Source: Ruegeria lacuscaerulensis ITI-1157 (GTDB taxonomy: Bacteria > Pseudomonadota > Alphaproteobacteria > Rhodobacterales > Rhodobacteraceae). Taken from it: a stretch of 64,000 bases of DNA. Of the stretch, positions 1 to 8,999 are shown in pieces. The position numbers and the translations under genes are program-made. The notes beneath the pieces are model-generated. The model saw only the letters and a program-made list of their open reading frames with translations. It was not told where the DNA came from and searched no databases. Location of the stretch: contig GG704596.1 of assembly GCA_000161775.1 (NCBI GenBank), forward strand, positions 2,412,332-2,476,331. Direction: 5' to 3'. Position 1 is the stretch's first letter. Each line of letters opens with the position of its first letter.

Positions 1-387
1 CGTCCGCGCCCGATGGGGCGGGGGGCCTATGGCGGCACGCTGTGCGGGCCGGTCTTCCAGAGCTTCATGGAAAAGGCGGTCGAGAAATACGGCGGCGGCC
101 CGTTCGAAGTGCCTCCGGGCGGCCATTTCATCAAGATCGACCGGTTCAGCGGCGCGCGGTTGCCGGATGATGCCACCGGCGATTACGTCGTGGCTGAATA
201 CTTCCGCGACGGCGTCGATGGGTTCATCGACCGCGTGTATGATGGCGGTTTCGCGATGGGGTCCGACCTGCCGCTGTTCGAAGAGGTCACGAGCGGAGGC
301 CGTCAGGTTCAGACATCGACCGGCGAAACGGTCATCGTGGGGCCGAAGGCCAGTCAGGGAGATCTGCAGGGCGGCGGACTTTACTGA
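1..387 (+). CDS. mrcA: Penicillin-binding protein 1A, C-terminal part (5' end outside window)
   Basis: The reading frame is open from base 1 and stops at 387, leaving about 128 residues of a longer protein. The sequence around 'GRGAYGGTLCGPVFQSFM' looks like the end of a class A penicillin-binding protein transpeptidase domain, where a pilus-like 'G-G-x-x-x-G-P-x-F' segment follows the KTGT box, here missing upstream. The tail is Gly-rich. Class A PBPs polymerise and cross-link peptidoglycan at the outer face of the inner membrane. It lies 107 bp upstream of prfB in the same direction, a pairing I associate with Rhodobacteraceae. The catalytic motifs are outside the window, so the call rests on the C-terminal segment and synteny. 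Confidence 0.75.
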   Translation, partial: RPRPMGRGAYGGTLCGPVFQSFMEKAVEKYGGGPFEVPPGGHFIKIDRFSGARLPDDATGDYVVAEYFRDGVDGFIDRVYDGGFAMGSDLPLFEEVTSGGRQVQTSTGETVIVGPKASQGDLQGGGLY

Positions 388-494
388 TCTGCCGCCGAGC
401 GCGGGAAAGCTGTGCAAACCCGCGCGGGTCATCTTGTGGTGGCCTGAACCTCTTGCTATCACGCAGGCCTGATTGAGCAAGTTGGGACCAGACC

Positions 495-1622
495 ATGCGC
501 GCCGAAATCCAGAACATCGTGGCCGAGATCCAAAAATCGCTGGAGCTGCTGGCCCAGCGTATGGACTATGAAACCGCGGCGCACCGGCTGGAGGAATTCA
601 ACGCCCGCGTCGAGGACCCCAATCTGTGGGACAACCCCGAAAACGCGCAGAAGCTGATGCGTGAACGGCAGGTTCTGGTCGATGCCATCGAAACCTACGA
701 GTCGATCAAGACCGATCTGAAAGACAATGTCGAACTGATCGAACTGGGCGAGATGGAGGGCGATGAAGAGGTCGTCAAGGATGCCGAAGAGGCCCTGAAG
801 AAACTGCGCGACAAGGCGGCCGAAAAAGAGCTCGAGGCGCTGCTGGACGGCGAGGCCGACGCCAATGACACCTTTTTGGAGATCAACGCGGGCGCCGGCG
901 GCACCGAAAGCTGCGACTGGGCCTCGATGCTGGCGCGGATGTATGTCCGCTGGGCCGAGAAGAAGGGCTACAAGGTCGAGCTGCAATCGGAAACCCCGGG
1001 CGAAGAGGCGGGGATCAAGTCGGCGGCCTACAAGATCTCGGGCCATAACGCCTATGGCTGGCTGAAATCCGAAAGCGGCGTGCACCGGCTGGTGCGCATC
1101 TCGCCCTATGACTCGGCGGCCAAGCGGCACACGTCGTTCAGCTCGGTCTGGGTCTACCCGGTGGTGGATGACAATATCGAGATCGAAGTGAACCCGGCGG
1201 ATATCCGCGTCGATACCTACCGGTCCTCGGGGGCGGGGGGGCAGCACGTCAACACCACCGACTCGGCGGTTCGGATCACCCACATCCCGACCGGCATCGT
1301 GGTGACCAGCTCGGAAAAATCGCAGCACCAGAACCGCGACATCGCCATGAAGGCACTGAAATCGCGCCTGTACCAGATGGAACTGGACCGTCGCAACGCC
1401 GAGATCAACGCCGCGCACGAGGCCAAGGGCGATGCGGGCTGGGGCAACCAGATCCGGTCCTATGTCCTGCAGCCCTATCAGATGGTCAAAGACCTGCGCA
1501 CCGGCTACGAGACATCGGACACCAAGGGCGTTCTGGACGGTGATCTGGGCGGGTTCATGGCGGCCACGCTGGCGATGAACGTATCGGGCAAAAGCCGGGC
1601 CGAGGCGCAGTCGGACGACTGA
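495..1622 (+). CDS. prfB: Peptide chain release factor 2
   Basis: RF2 recognises UAA and UGA in the ribosomal A site and triggers release of the finished peptide. At 375 residues the length is normal for the family. The GGQ hydrolysis motif is at residues 248-250, preceded by Ala as in most bacteria. The stop-codon-reading tripeptide is SPY (203-205) rather than the enterobacterial SPF; I believe this is usual in alphaproteobacteria. The frame is continuous: there is no in-frame UGA near codon 26, so the autoregulatory frameshift known from E. coli prfB is absent. The gene stands alone after mrcA, with a start at ATG 495. Confidence 0.97.
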   Translation: MRAEIQNIVAEIQKSLELLAQRMDYETAAHRLEEFNARVEDPNLWDNPENAQKLMRERQVLVDAIETYESIKTDLKDNVELIELGEMEGDEEVVKDAEEALKKLRDKAAEKELEALLDGEADANDTFLEINAGAGGTESCDWASMLARMYVRWAEKKGYKVELQSETPGEEAGIKSAAYKISGHNAYGWLKSESGVHRLVRISPYDSAAKRHTSFSSVWVYPVVDDNIEIEVNPADIRVDTYRSSGAGGQHVNTTDSAVRITHIPTGIVVTSSEKSQHQNRDIAMKALKSRLYQMELDRRNAEINAAHEAKGDAGWGNQIRSYVLQPYQMVKDLRTGYETSDTKGVLDGDLGGFMAATLAMNVSGKSRAEAQSDD

Positions 1623-1719
1623 TCGCGCGGCGCCGGCAATAGATACATCCAAAACACCGGGTTTAAATGCAACCCGTCCATCGCTAGGCTGAGTTCGATC
1701 ACAGCCTGGACGCAACCCC

Positions 1720-3120
1720 ATGACCCCAATCGAAACTTCGGCCGTCGAACTGCTGGGCAAGCTGCGCGCGGGGCAGGTTTCGGCCGTCGAAGTGATGCGC
1801 GCGACGCTGGACCGGATCGCGCAGGTCAACGACCGGGTGAACGCCATCGTGGCGTTGCAGGACGAAGACGCACTTATGGCGCAGGCGCGTGCGGCCGATG
1901 GCCATGCCCGGCATGGCCCGCTGCACGGACTGCCGATGGCGGTCAAGGATCTGGTGAACGTTGCCGGCATTCCCTCGACCCAGGGCTCGCCCCTGTTTCG
2001 CGGCCATGTGCCAAAAACCGATGACCTGATCGCGGCCCGCCTGCGCGCGGCCGGCGCGATCGTGATCGGCAAGACCAACACGCCGGAATTCGGGCTGGGG
2101 TCGCATACGTTCAACCCGGTCTATGGCGCCACCCGCAACCCCTATGACCTGACGCGCAGTTGCGGCGGGTCGTCGGGCGGTGCGGCGGTCGCCTTGGCCA
2201 CAGGGATGCTGGCGCTGGCCGATGGGTCCGACATGATGGGCAGCCTGCGCAACCCGGCCGCCTGGAACAATGTCTATGGCTTCCGTCCGACCTGGGGGCG
2301 CATTCCGTCCGAGCCGGTGGGGGATCTGTACCTGCACCAGCTTTCGACGCTGGGTCCGATGGCGCGCAGCCCCCAGGATATCGGGCTGCTGCTGGATGTG
2401 ATGTCGGGGCGGGACCCGCGTCAGCCTCTGTCGATCGACAGCGAACCGGTCTCGCCCGTGCCGATGGAAAGCCTTGAAGGCATGCGCATCGGATGGCTGG
2501 GCGATTGGGGCGGGGCCTTCCCGGTCGAAGACGGCATCCTGCAGCTGTGCGCGCGCGAGCTGACGCTGTTCGCCGAGCTGGGCGCCGTTGTCGAGGAGGT
2601 GCCGCCCCCCTTCGATGCCGAACGGATCTGGGAGGCTTGGATCACGCTGCGCTCGTTCAGCGTGGCGGCCGGGCTGCAACCCCTGGCCGACCGCAGAGAC
2701 GCCCTGAAGGACAGCGCCCTGTGGGAGATGGAGCGCGGACTGGCCCTGACCGCGATGCAGTTGCAGGCCGCCAGCGTGACCCGGTCTGACTGGCACCGGC
2801 GGGCGGTGGCGCTGTTCTCCGAATTTGACGCGCTGGTGCTGCCGGCGGCGCAGGTCTGGCCGTTTCCGGTGGACTGGCCGTATCCGCGCCGCATCGCCGG
2901 GGTCGAGATGGACAGCTATCACCGCTGGATGCAGGTGGTGACGCCGGTCAGCCTGCTGGGGCTGCCCTGCCTGTCGATTCCGGCAGGGTTCGGTCCGGGC
3001 GGCCTGCCGATGGGCATGCAGCTGTTCGGACCCCGCGGCAGCGATGCCCGGCTGCTGTCGATCGGGGCTGCCTATCATGCGGTTACGCATTGGCCGCAGC
3101 AACGGCCGCCCGAAATTTGA
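1720..3120 (+). CDS. Amidase signature family amidohydrolase
   Basis: The 466-residue protein belongs to the amidase signature family, whose members hydrolyse amide bonds through a Ser-cisSer-Lys triad. All three residues are visible with the family's spacing: Lys76 in 'MAVKD', cis-Ser151 in 'CGGSSGG', and nucleophile Ser175 in 'GSDMMGSLRNPA'. The Lys-to-Ser gap of 75 and Ser-to-Ser gap of 24 match fatty acid amide hydrolase. It is not GatA, because no gatB or gatC is nearby and the C-terminal half differs. The substrate cannot be deduced. The DUF2189 gene follows after 24 bp, so the two may be cotranscribed. Confidence 0.9.
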   Translation: MTPIETSAVELLGKLRAGQVSAVEVMRATLDRIAQVNDRVNAIVALQDEDALMAQARAADGHARHGPLHGLPMAVKDLVNVAGIPSTQGSPLFRGHVPKTDDLIAARLRAAGAIVIGKTNTPEFGLGSHTFNPVYGATRNPYDLTRSCGGSSGGAAVALATGMLALADGSDMMGSLRNPAAWNNVYGFRPTWGRIPSEPVGDLYLHQLSTLGPMARSPQDIGLLLDVMSGRDPRQPLSIDSEPVSPVPMESLEGMRIGWLGDWGGAFPVEDGILQLCARELTLFAELGAVVEEVPPPFDAERIWEAWITLRSFSVAAGLQPLADRRDALKDSALWEMERGLALTAMQLQAASVTRSDWHRRAVALFSEFDALVLPAAQVWPFPVDWPYPRRIAGVEMDSYHRWMQVVTPVSLLGLPCLSIPAGFGPGGLPMGMQLFGPRGSDARLLSIGAAYHAVTHWPQQRPPEI

Positions 3121-3144
3121 AGGAACTGGGAGGACAGACGGAAC

Positions 3145-3948
3145 ATGGACAGGCCATTCGGAGTTCCAAAGTTGAAACCCGCCAGCCGCGAAATGCTGCG
3201 CACGGCGCTGCGCCGGGGCTGGCAGGACTATCGCCGCGCACCGATCTTCGGCCTGCTGTTCGCGGGATTCTACGTTCTGGTCGGCTGGCTGATGGCCTGG
3301 GTCACGGTGCAGACGGGCACCACCTTCTGGCTTGTGCTGGCGGCCATCGGGTTTCCGCTGTTGGGGCCGTTTGCGGCGGTGGGGCTGTACGAGGTCTCGC
3401 ACCGGCTGGAACAGGGAGAGCCGCTGGATTTCGGTGCCATCTTCGGCGTGGTGATCCAGCAGAGCCGCCGGCAACTGCCGTCGATCTGCGCCATCATCGT
3501 GGTGATGTTCCTGTTCTGGTTCTTTCTGGGTCACATGATCTTTGCGCTGTTCATGGGGCTGTCGACCATGACCAACGTGTCCTCGTCGCTCGAGGTGTTC
3601 CTGACGCCAAATGGCCTGACCATGCTGGCCGTCGGAAGTGCGGTGGGAGCGGTATTTGCCATCCTGCTCTACATGATCACCGTGCTGTCGATTCCGATGC
3701 TGCTGGACCGTGAACTGGATTTCGTGACGGCGATGATTTCCAGCTATGCCTATGTCGCGGTGAACAAGCGCGTGATGCTGGGGTGGGGCGCGTTCATTGC
3801 GGTTGCCACCTTCGTCGCCATGATCCCGTGGTTTCTAGGCCTGCTGATCGTGCTGCCGCTGTTCGGGCATTCCAGCTGGCACCTGTACCGGCAGATCACC
3901 GAAGAGGATGCGGCCGCCGAAGCCATGGCCGAACCGACGCAGGCCTAG
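3145..3948 (+). CDS. DUF2189 family integral membrane protein
   Basis: This 267-residue protein has five or six hydrophobic helices, around residues 34-52, 58-82, 112-140, 156-180 and 207-238, a basic N-terminus and a short acidic C-terminal tail. The layout and the '[20 protein letters not shown]' stretch match the DUF2189 family of alphaproteobacterial inner-membrane proteins. These are sometimes mis-labelled as cytochrome c oxidase subunit I; none of the haem-binding His residues of that family are present here. Its function is unknown. It starts 24 bp after the amidase and overlaps the end of the convergent 77-residue gene by 4 bp. Confidence 0.85.
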   Translation: MDRPFGVPKLKPASREMLRTALRRGWQDYRRAPIFGLLFAGFYVLVGWLMAWVTVQTGTTFWLVLAAIGFPLLGPFAAVGLYEVSHRLEQGEPLDFGAIFGVVIQQSRRQLPSICAIIVVMFLFWFFLGHMIFALFMGLSTMTNVSSSLEVFLTPNGLTMLAVGSAVGAVFAILLYMITVLSIPMLLDRELDFVTAMISSYAYVAVNKRVMLGWGAFIAVATFVAMIPWFLGLLIVLPLFGHSSWHLYRQITEEDAAAEAMAEPTQA

Positions 3949-4178
3949 GCTCGGATTCCGTCCTCTGGCGCTTCGCGGCCCATGTCGACCAGAAGCCGAC
4001 GCAGCCGGCACGCATCGGGCAGATTGGCCTCGAGCGCGTGGACATAGGCATGGGTCAGGAAAAAGCCGCGCGCGTCGTCGTCGCTCTGACTGGCCGCTGC
4101 CTGCTCGTACAGGTCCGCCAGGGCCGCGATGTCACCCGCCGCATGCGCCTGCAGGAGGCGGGTATTCAGGTCGTTCAT
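3945..4178 (-). CDS. Small hypothetical protein coupled to the Rieske oxygenase gene
   Basis: This is a 77-residue, mostly helical, acidic protein without Cys pairs, signal peptide or membrane segment. Its start codon overlaps the stop of the upstream Rieske oxygenase gene by 4 bp (ATGA arrangement), which implies translational coupling. The Ala/Leu-rich helical pattern, with '[21 protein letters not shown]' at the start and '[10 protein letters not shown]' later, resembles a single TPR-like helical hairpin pair. I do not recognise the family. A helper or regulatory role with the oxygenase is inference from coupling only. Confidence 0.7.
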   Translation of the reverse strand: MNDLNTRLLQAHAAGDIAALADLYEQAAASQSDDDARGFFLTHAYVHALEANLPDACRLRRLLVDMGREAPEDGIRA

Positions 4179-5332
4179 TCCGCGGCCATTTCGGTGCGAT
4201 TGGCCAGAAGGCGCTGCGCGACCCAGTCGTGAAACAGATGGGTCGGCCCGTCCATCGCGGGCGAGAAATGCCCGCCGTCAAAGCCTGGCGCGGCCCGTCC
4301 GCGCTGCATGCCTTCAACCACGAAGACGTCCTCTTCAAAGACGACTTTCCACTGTTCGGCGTTGCGCGTGCGCAGATCCGCATCGATCTCAGGCGTCGCA
4401 TAGAACAGGTGGATGTGCTCGGATGTGCGGTCTTGGGCCTCGGGGCGCAGGATGATGGCAAAGGCGTGGTCGCGATGCACGCCCAGCAACACGTTGGGGA
4501 AGGCGGCGATATATTCGGCGGCCGTGTCCCACTTGGCGCCCAGCCCCGGAAAATCGGGGAAGGTGCGGCCGTCCTCGCCGGTCAGCTGGCGGTAAACCAA
4601 GGTCCCCTGGCCGGAAAACAGGCCGGGCTCCTGGATGTGATAGTGGTCCTCCAGCCGGGAATAGCTGTTCAACCCGGGATGCACCCAAGGCAGATGGTAG
4701 CTTTCGCAATAGTTCTCGACCGCCAGCTTCCAGTTGCAGTTCACGTCCAGCCGGAAGGCGCTGTCGGGGCCGCCATGAAACATTGGAACGTCGAATTCGG
4801 CCCAGCGTTCGATCAGCCTGGCGTTGGCATCTTCAAAGGCCGGAGCCGTGCCCGAGACGTTGATCCAGACCACCTCGCGCCAGATATGGCTGCGCACCTC
4901 GACGAGGCCCAGTTCGGACCGGTTCACCGCGTCATGCGCGTTCTGGCCCGGGCCGCCCACATGCGGAGTGGCCACGAGGCGGCCCTCGGTCGAGTAGCAC
5001 CAGCTGTGATAGGGGCAGCGGATTGCGCCTTCGATCTTGCGCGGTTCGGCCACCAGGATCATGCCACGGTGGCGGCAGATGTTCTGGAAAACCCGCACCT
5101 GACCTGACCGATCGCGCAGCAACAGCAAGGGGATGCCCAGAAATTCGATCGGTACTGCGTCACCTGGCTCAGGCACGTCGGCGGTAACCGCCAGCCCGGA
5201 CCACCCATCAAGCAGCAGCGCCTGGCTTTCCTCGGCATGCACGGCCGGATCGGTATAGTGGGCGTTGGGCAGGCCCCGAGCAGTTTCGATAGTCCGACGG
5301 ACAGCCGACAGATCGGTGGGAGTTCTGGCCAT
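4175..5332 (-). CDS. Rieske non-haem iron oxygenase, alpha subunit
   Basis: The protein has 385 residues. An N-terminal Rieske domain carries Cys-x-His ('CRHRG') and Cys-x2-His ('CPYHSW') at about residues 87 and 106, ligating the 2Fe-2S cluster. The C-terminal catalytic domain holds the mononuclear iron motif 'NYCESYHLPWVH' (about 213-224), where the Asp/Glu bridge and two His sit. This is the ring-hydroxylating oxygenase alpha-subunit family, which also includes the carnitine (CntA) and glycine betaine (GbcA) monooxygenases. No reductase, ferredoxin or beta subunit is adjacent, so electron transfer must come from elsewhere. A demethylase or aliphatic hydroxylase role is as likely as aromatic attack. 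An XRE regulator gene lies 122 bp upstream in the same direction. Confidence 0.9.
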   Translation of the reverse strand: MARTPTDLSAVRRTIETARGLPNAHYTDPAVHAEESQALLLDGWSGLAVTADVPEPGDAVPIEFLGIPLLLLRDRSGQVRVFQNICRHRGMILVAEPRKIEGAIRCPYHSWCYSTEGRLVATPHVGGPGQNAHDAVNRSELGLVEVRSHIWREVVWINVSGTAPAFEDANARLIERWAEFDVPMFHGGPDSAFRLDVNCNWKLAVENYCESYHLPWVHPGLNSYSRLEDHYHIQEPGLFSGQGTLVYRQLTGEDGRTFPDFPGLGAKWDTAAEYIAAFPNVLLGVHRDHAFAIILRPEAQDRTSEHIHLFYATPEIDADLRTRNAEQWKVVFEEDVFVVEGMQRGRAAPGFDGGHFSPAMDGPTHLFHDWVAQRLLANRTEMAAE

Positions 5333-5454
5333 GTGTTCCTCCTCGGTTACCCATCAGGCTAGACGTCCGAGCAAGACAGCCGCTTATCCCTCCGCGACTT
5401 GGGTTTTTCTCACAACGACATGAAACGGGTTTTTTGCATAACTTTTCTCGGCGA

Positions 5455-6186
5455 TCAGGTGGGGCACGGGTCACGCCGCGCCATTCGGGCTACGGCCAAG
5501 GCGGATCTGCAGTCCTGACCCAAAAACCGAACCTCCAGCTTGCGCCCACGGGGATCATCGCAAGCCAGATCCAGACTATATCCCGTCCAGACAGATACGG
5601 CCGCGTCGCTCCGGTCACGCAACACCAACAGGCGACTGTCCCGTCCGGCCCGATCGGTCTCAAGGGCATAGATGCCGGCTTCGGTGCTGACGGCAAACCC
5701 TCGAACTTCTCGCGCATGGATGGATCTGTCCGGTGCTTCCGCCGAGTACGAGAAGCTGCGCAGAAGAGCATATGAGCTCTGTCGGCGAACATGGTACAGC
5801 CGGTGGCGTGCTGGTTCGGTGCCCGAAGCCGGAAGTTCCGTGCTGTGGTAGAACCCATCGGGCAACATCGCGGTGGGGGCAGCTTTCAACCAAGGCGTCA
5901 GAAACTGCGTCAAGCCGTCGGGCGGGGCAGCATCGGGCGCTTGTGAAGGAAACGTGTCCAGCGGCATCAGAAGAATGCGGGCATCGACGTCAAAGAAACG
6001 GCACATCCGGTCCAGCACATCGGGTCGTGGGAAACTCTCGCCCAGCAGATATCGATTGAACTGCGTCCGGTTTATTCCAAGCTGGCGACACATCTGAGAA
6101 ACTGACGGATAGCGATCAGCAAGCCGACGCAGATTTGCGCCAAACATACTGCGCAACTCTGCTGGTGTGCGCGCATCGCCAGTCAT
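5455..6186 (-). CDS. XRE-type helix-turn-helix transcriptional regulator
   Basis: The 243-residue protein has an N-terminal Cro/CI-type helix-turn-helix at about residues 10-70 ('SVSQMCRQLGINRTQFNRYL') followed by a roughly 150-residue domain I do not recognise. The C-terminal half has no Cys/His cluster and could be a ligand-binding domain. It is transcribed toward the Rieske oxygenase gene 122 bp downstream and may control it. A large interrupted palindrome lies 29-77 bp upstream of the start codon, a good place for autoregulation. Target and ligand are unknown. Confidence 0.85.
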   Translation of the reverse strand: MTGDARTPAELRSMFGANLRRLADRYPSVSQMCRQLGINRTQFNRYLLGESFPRPDVLDRMCRFFDVDARILLMPLDTFPSQAPDAAPPDGLTQFLTPWLKAAPTAMLPDGFYHSTELPASGTEPARHRLYHVRRQSSYALLRSFSYSAEAPDRSIHAREVRGFAVSTEAGIYALETDRAGRDSRLLVLRDRSDAAVSVWTGYSLDLACDDPRGRKLEVRFLGQDCRSALAVARMARRDPCPT

Positions 6187-6214
6187 ATCTCTCCTACGCG
6201 TTCCAAGAATCCGC

Positions 6215-6263
6215 GCAACTTGACTGGCAGGGTCAAAAAGACCTCAAGCCAGTCAAATGTTGC
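6215..6263. repeat. Interrupted palindrome upstream of the XRE gene (candidate operator)
   Basis: The arms TTGACTGGC (6220-6228) and GCCAGTCAA (6248-6256) are perfect reverse complements. They are extended outward by GCAAC (6215-6219) and GTTGC (6259-6263) with a two-base offset. The inner loop contains GGTC and GACC around an A-run. It sits between the XRE start and its likely promoter. The rest of 6187-6474 shows no gene; it is AT-richer than its surroundings near 6320-6365. Confidence 0.6.
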
Positions 6264-6474
6264 AAGACCATCCCCAAGAGTCCTTCACATCGAAAGACCC
6301 GGACCTAGGCTAACGCGCCTGAAGTTGAACGCAATAGGTTTTATTCCCTTTTGCACATACTTTTTCGGTGGATCGTCGCCTTGAAACCGCAGTTCAATTC
6401 GGCTGTGCCGAGGGCGTGGGCGAGTTTGTCGCGCGCCCCCGAACATTCCTCAATGGCGCGGGGGCACGCGGAAT

Positions 6475-7035
6475 TCAGGCCCCGCGCAGCAAGGCCGCGA
6501 CGCCGGTGCGGGCGATTTCCACCAACCCCAAGGGACGCATCAGATCGGCGAAAGCGTCGATCTTTTCCGGTGTGCCGGTGATTTCGAAGATGAAGGAATT
6601 CAGCGTGCTGTCCACCACGTTGGCGCGGAAGATGTCGGCCAGGCGCAGTGCCTCGACCCGTTTTTCGCCTTCGCCCACGACCTTGATGATCGCCAGTTCG
6701 CGCTCGACCGACGCGCCTTCGACGGTCAGGTCATGCACATCATGCACCGAAACGATCCGGCCCAGCTGAGCCTTGATCTGCTCGATCACCTGCGGCGTGC
6801 CGGTGGTGACGATGGTGATGCGGCTGAGGTGGCCGGTATGGTCGACCTCGGCCACGGTCAGGCTTTCGATGTTGTAGCCACGCCCCGAGAACAGGCCGAT
6901 CACGCGCGCCAGGACGCCCGGTTCGTTCTCGACCAGAACGGCGATCGTGTGGCGCTCCTGCACGTCCGAAAATGTCGGGCGCAGGTTATAGGCCGAATGG
7001 CGGTTGGAGCCTTTTTTGATATGTAGGGCAGACAT
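6475..7035 (-). CDS. ilvN: Acetolactate synthase, small (regulatory) subunit
   Basis: This 186-residue protein is the regulatory subunit of acetohydroxyacid synthase, which makes acetolactate and acetohydroxybutyrate, the first common step in valine, leucine and isoleucine synthesis. An ACT domain at about residues 29-100 ('HTIAVLVENEPGVLARVIGLFSGRG' region) binds valine for feedback inhibition, followed by the conserved C-terminal ALS_ss_C domain. The length and domain order are those of the IlvH/IlvN type. It follows ilvI by 44 bp and should share its transcript and attenuator. Confidence 0.96.
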   Translation of the reverse strand: MSALHIKKGSNRHSAYNLRPTFSDVQERHTIAVLVENEPGVLARVIGLFSGRGYNIESLTVAEVDHTGHLSRITIVTTGTPQVIEQIKAQLGRIVSVHDVHDLTVEGASVERELAIIKVVGEGEKRVEALRLADIFRANVVDSTLNSFIFEITGTPEKIDAFADLMRPLGLVEIARTGVAALLRGA

Positions 7036-7079
7036 TTACGTCCCTTTCTTAAACTTTCTTGCGCCGGATGTGTAGCCGC

Positions 7080-8831
7080 TCAGACCAGAACCGAGCCTTT
7101 GGAATCGATCACGCCCTGCGTTTCCGCCTCGCCCAGCAGCATCTCGTTGTGGGCCTTGCCCGACGGGATCATGGGGAAGCAGTTCTCGTGCTTTTCGACC
7201 AGACAGTCAAAGATCACCGGACCGTCGTAATTGATCATCTCCATGATCGCGTCATCCAGATCGGCCGGGTCCGAACATATGATTCCCTTGGCCCCGAAGG
7301 CCTCGGCCAGCTTGACGAAATCGGGCAGGGCCTCGGACCAGGAATGCGAATACCGTTCGCCGTGCAGCAGCTCCTGCCACTGGCGCACCATGCCCAGGCG
7401 TTCGTTGTTCAGGATGAACTGTTTCACCGGCAGGCGGTATTGGACGGCGGTGCCCATCTCTTGCATGTTCATCAGCCAGCTGGCCTCGCCCGCGACGTTG
7501 ATCACCAGCGCGTCCGGGTGTGCCATCTGCACCCCGATCGAGGCCGGAAAGCCATAGCCCATCGTGCCCAGCCCGCCCGAGGTCATCCAGCGGTTGGGAT
7601 CTTCGAACCCAAGGAACTGCGCGGCCCACATCTGGTGCTGGCCCACTTCGGTACAGACATAGCGGTCGCGGTCCTTGGTCAGGGCCTCAAGCCGCTGCAG
7701 CGCGTATTGCGGTTTGATCGACTTTTCGCTGTTGGTGTAGGCAAGGCAGTTCACCTTGCGCCAGTCCGAGATCTGCGCCTGCCATTTGGCGACGGCCTCG
7801 GTGTTGGTCTTGCGCCCGCGCGCCTTCCACACCTTCAGCACGTCTTCCAGAACATGCGCCACGTCGCCCACGATGGGGATGTCCACCCGGATCACCTTGT
7901 TGATCGAGGACGGGTCGATGTCGATATGTGCCTTCTTCGATTTGGGCGAGAAGGCGTCGATACGCCCGGTGATCCGGTCGTCGAACCGGGCGCCGACATT
8001 GATCATCAGATCGCAGTCATGCATGGCCATGTTCGCCTCGTACAGGCCGTGCATGCCCAGCATCCCGATCCAGTTCTTGCCCGAGGCCGGATAGGCGCCC
8101 AGGCCCATCAGGGTCGAGGTGATGGGAAAACCGGTCGCGTCCACCAGTTCGCGCAGCAGTTGGCTGGCGGCGGGTCCCGAATTGATCACGCCGCCGCCGG
8201 TATAGAACACGGGCTTCTTGGCGGTTTCGATGGCGGCGACCAGTTCGGTGATCGCGTCCAGATCGCCCTTGACCGCCGGTTGATAATGCGAGGTCGAGGG
8301 TTTCGGCCCGGTATAGGTGCCGGTCGCGAACTGCACGTCCTTGGGAATGTCGATCAGAACCGGGCCGGGGCGGCCGGCAGTGGCGACGTGAAACGCCTCG
8401 TGCAGGGTGGCGGCCAGCGAATTGGTGTCCTTGACCAGCCAGTTGTGCTTGGTGCAGGGGCGGGTGATGCCCACCGTGTCGGCCTCCTGGAACGCGTCCG
8501 AGCCGATCATGAAGGTCGGCACCTGGCCGGTCAGAACCACGATCGGGATCGAGTCCATCAGCGCGTCGGTCAGGCCGGTCACCGCGTTGGTCGCGCCGGG
8601 GCCCGAGGTCACCAGCGCGACGCCGGGCTTGCCGGTCGAGCGGGCATAACCTTCGGCGGCGTGGACCGCGCCCTGTTCATGCCGCACCAGGATGTGACGG
8701 ATGTCGTTCTGCAGAAAGATCTCGTCATAGATCGGCAGGACGGCGCCGCCGGGATACCCGAATACCGTGTCCACGCCCTGATCCTTGAGGGCCTGAACCA
8801 CCATCTTTGCGCCGGTCATCTCACGTGTCAT
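7080..8831 (-). CDS. ilvI: Acetolactate synthase, large (catalytic) subunit
   Basis: The 583-residue protein is a thiamine diphosphate enzyme that condenses pyruvate with pyruvate or 2-oxobutyrate. The N-terminal PYR domain has the catalytic glutamate in 'RHEQGAVHAAEGYA'; a central FAD-binding domain follows, then the C-terminal PP domain with 'LGMVRQWQELL'. The diphosphate-binding motif reads 'VAGEASWLMN' where most family members have GDGS, a conservative change of the Mg-ligand Asp to Glu. A GGAG ribosome site lies about 11 bp upstream of ATG 8831. Transcription passes through an attenuator at 8871-9028. The large-subunit symbol could equally be ilvB; I use ilvI for the form fused in operon with an ilvH/N gene. 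Confidence 0.96.
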   Translation of the reverse strand: MTREMTGAKMVVQALKDQGVDTVFGYPGGAVLPIYDEIFLQNDIRHILVRHEQGAVHAAEGYARSTGKPGVALVTSGPGATNAVTGLTDALMDSIPIVVLTGQVPTFMIGSDAFQEADTVGITRPCTKHNWLVKDTNSLAATLHEAFHVATAGRPGPVLIDIPKDVQFATGTYTGPKPSTSHYQPAVKGDLDAITELVAAIETAKKPVFYTGGGVINSGPAASQLLRELVDATGFPITSTLMGLGAYPASGKNWIGMLGMHGLYEANMAMHDCDLMINVGARFDDRITGRIDAFSPKSKKAHIDIDPSSINKVIRVDIPIVGDVAHVLEDVLKVWKARGRKTNTEAVAKWQAQISDWRKVNCLAYTNSEKSIKPQYALQRLEALTKDRDRYVCTEVGQHQMWAAQFLGFEDPNRWMTSGGLGTMGYGFPASIGVQMAHPDALVINVAGEASWLMNMQEMGTAVQYRLPVKQFILNNERLGMVRQWQELLHGERYSHSWSEALPDFVKLAEAFGAKGIICSDPADLDDAIMEMINYDGPVIFDCLVEKHENCFPMIPSGKAHNEMLLGEAETQGVIDSKGSVLV

Positions 8832-8870
8832 CTGCTTTGCTCCGTTCGCGACATGTGTCTTGCGTTTGAC

Positions 8871-8900
8871 ATAAAAAAGCCCCCGAAGTTTCGGAGGCGC
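8871..8900 (-). terminator. Attenuator terminator of the ilvIN operon
   Basis: On the minus strand a GC-rich hairpin (arms 8892-8898 and 8879-8885, extended by A-U pairs) is followed by TTTTTTAT at 8871-8878, a standard intrinsic terminator. It lies between the leader peptide stop and the ilvI start, 40 bp before ilvI. Its 5' arm overlaps a second possible stem: GCGCATGGG (8931-8939 read on the minus strand) can pair perfectly over nine bases with CCCATGCGC (8897-8905), which would block the terminator. Confidence 0.85.
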
Positions 8901-8923
8901 ATGGGTTCGATTATGGTCTACCG

Positions 8924-8971
8924 TTACCGGCCCATGCGCGTGGTTCCTACGATTACGACTAGCGTTTTCAT
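8924..8971 (-). CDS. ilv leader peptide, MKTLVVIVGTTRMGR
   Basis: This 15-codon open frame encodes five consecutive branched-chain residues (Leu-Val-Val-Ile-Val, codons 4-8). An AGGAG ribosome site sits 7-8 bp upstream, and a consensus promoter is 29-57 bp further up. It ends just before the antiterminator/terminator region. Ribosome stalling at these codons when charged Leu, Val or Ile tRNA is scarce would favour the antiterminator, as in classical enterobacterial ilv attenuators. No other function is expected for the peptide. Confidence 0.85.
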   Translation of the reverse strand: MKTLVVIVGTTRMGR

Positions 8972-8999
8972 CGCCAGAGGCTCCTTTTTGCGTGCAGGG

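Noticed and set aside
495-1622. Programmed frameshift in prfB
   Set aside because: The frame is continuous from ATG to stop with no in-frame TGA near codon 26, unlike the E. coli gene.
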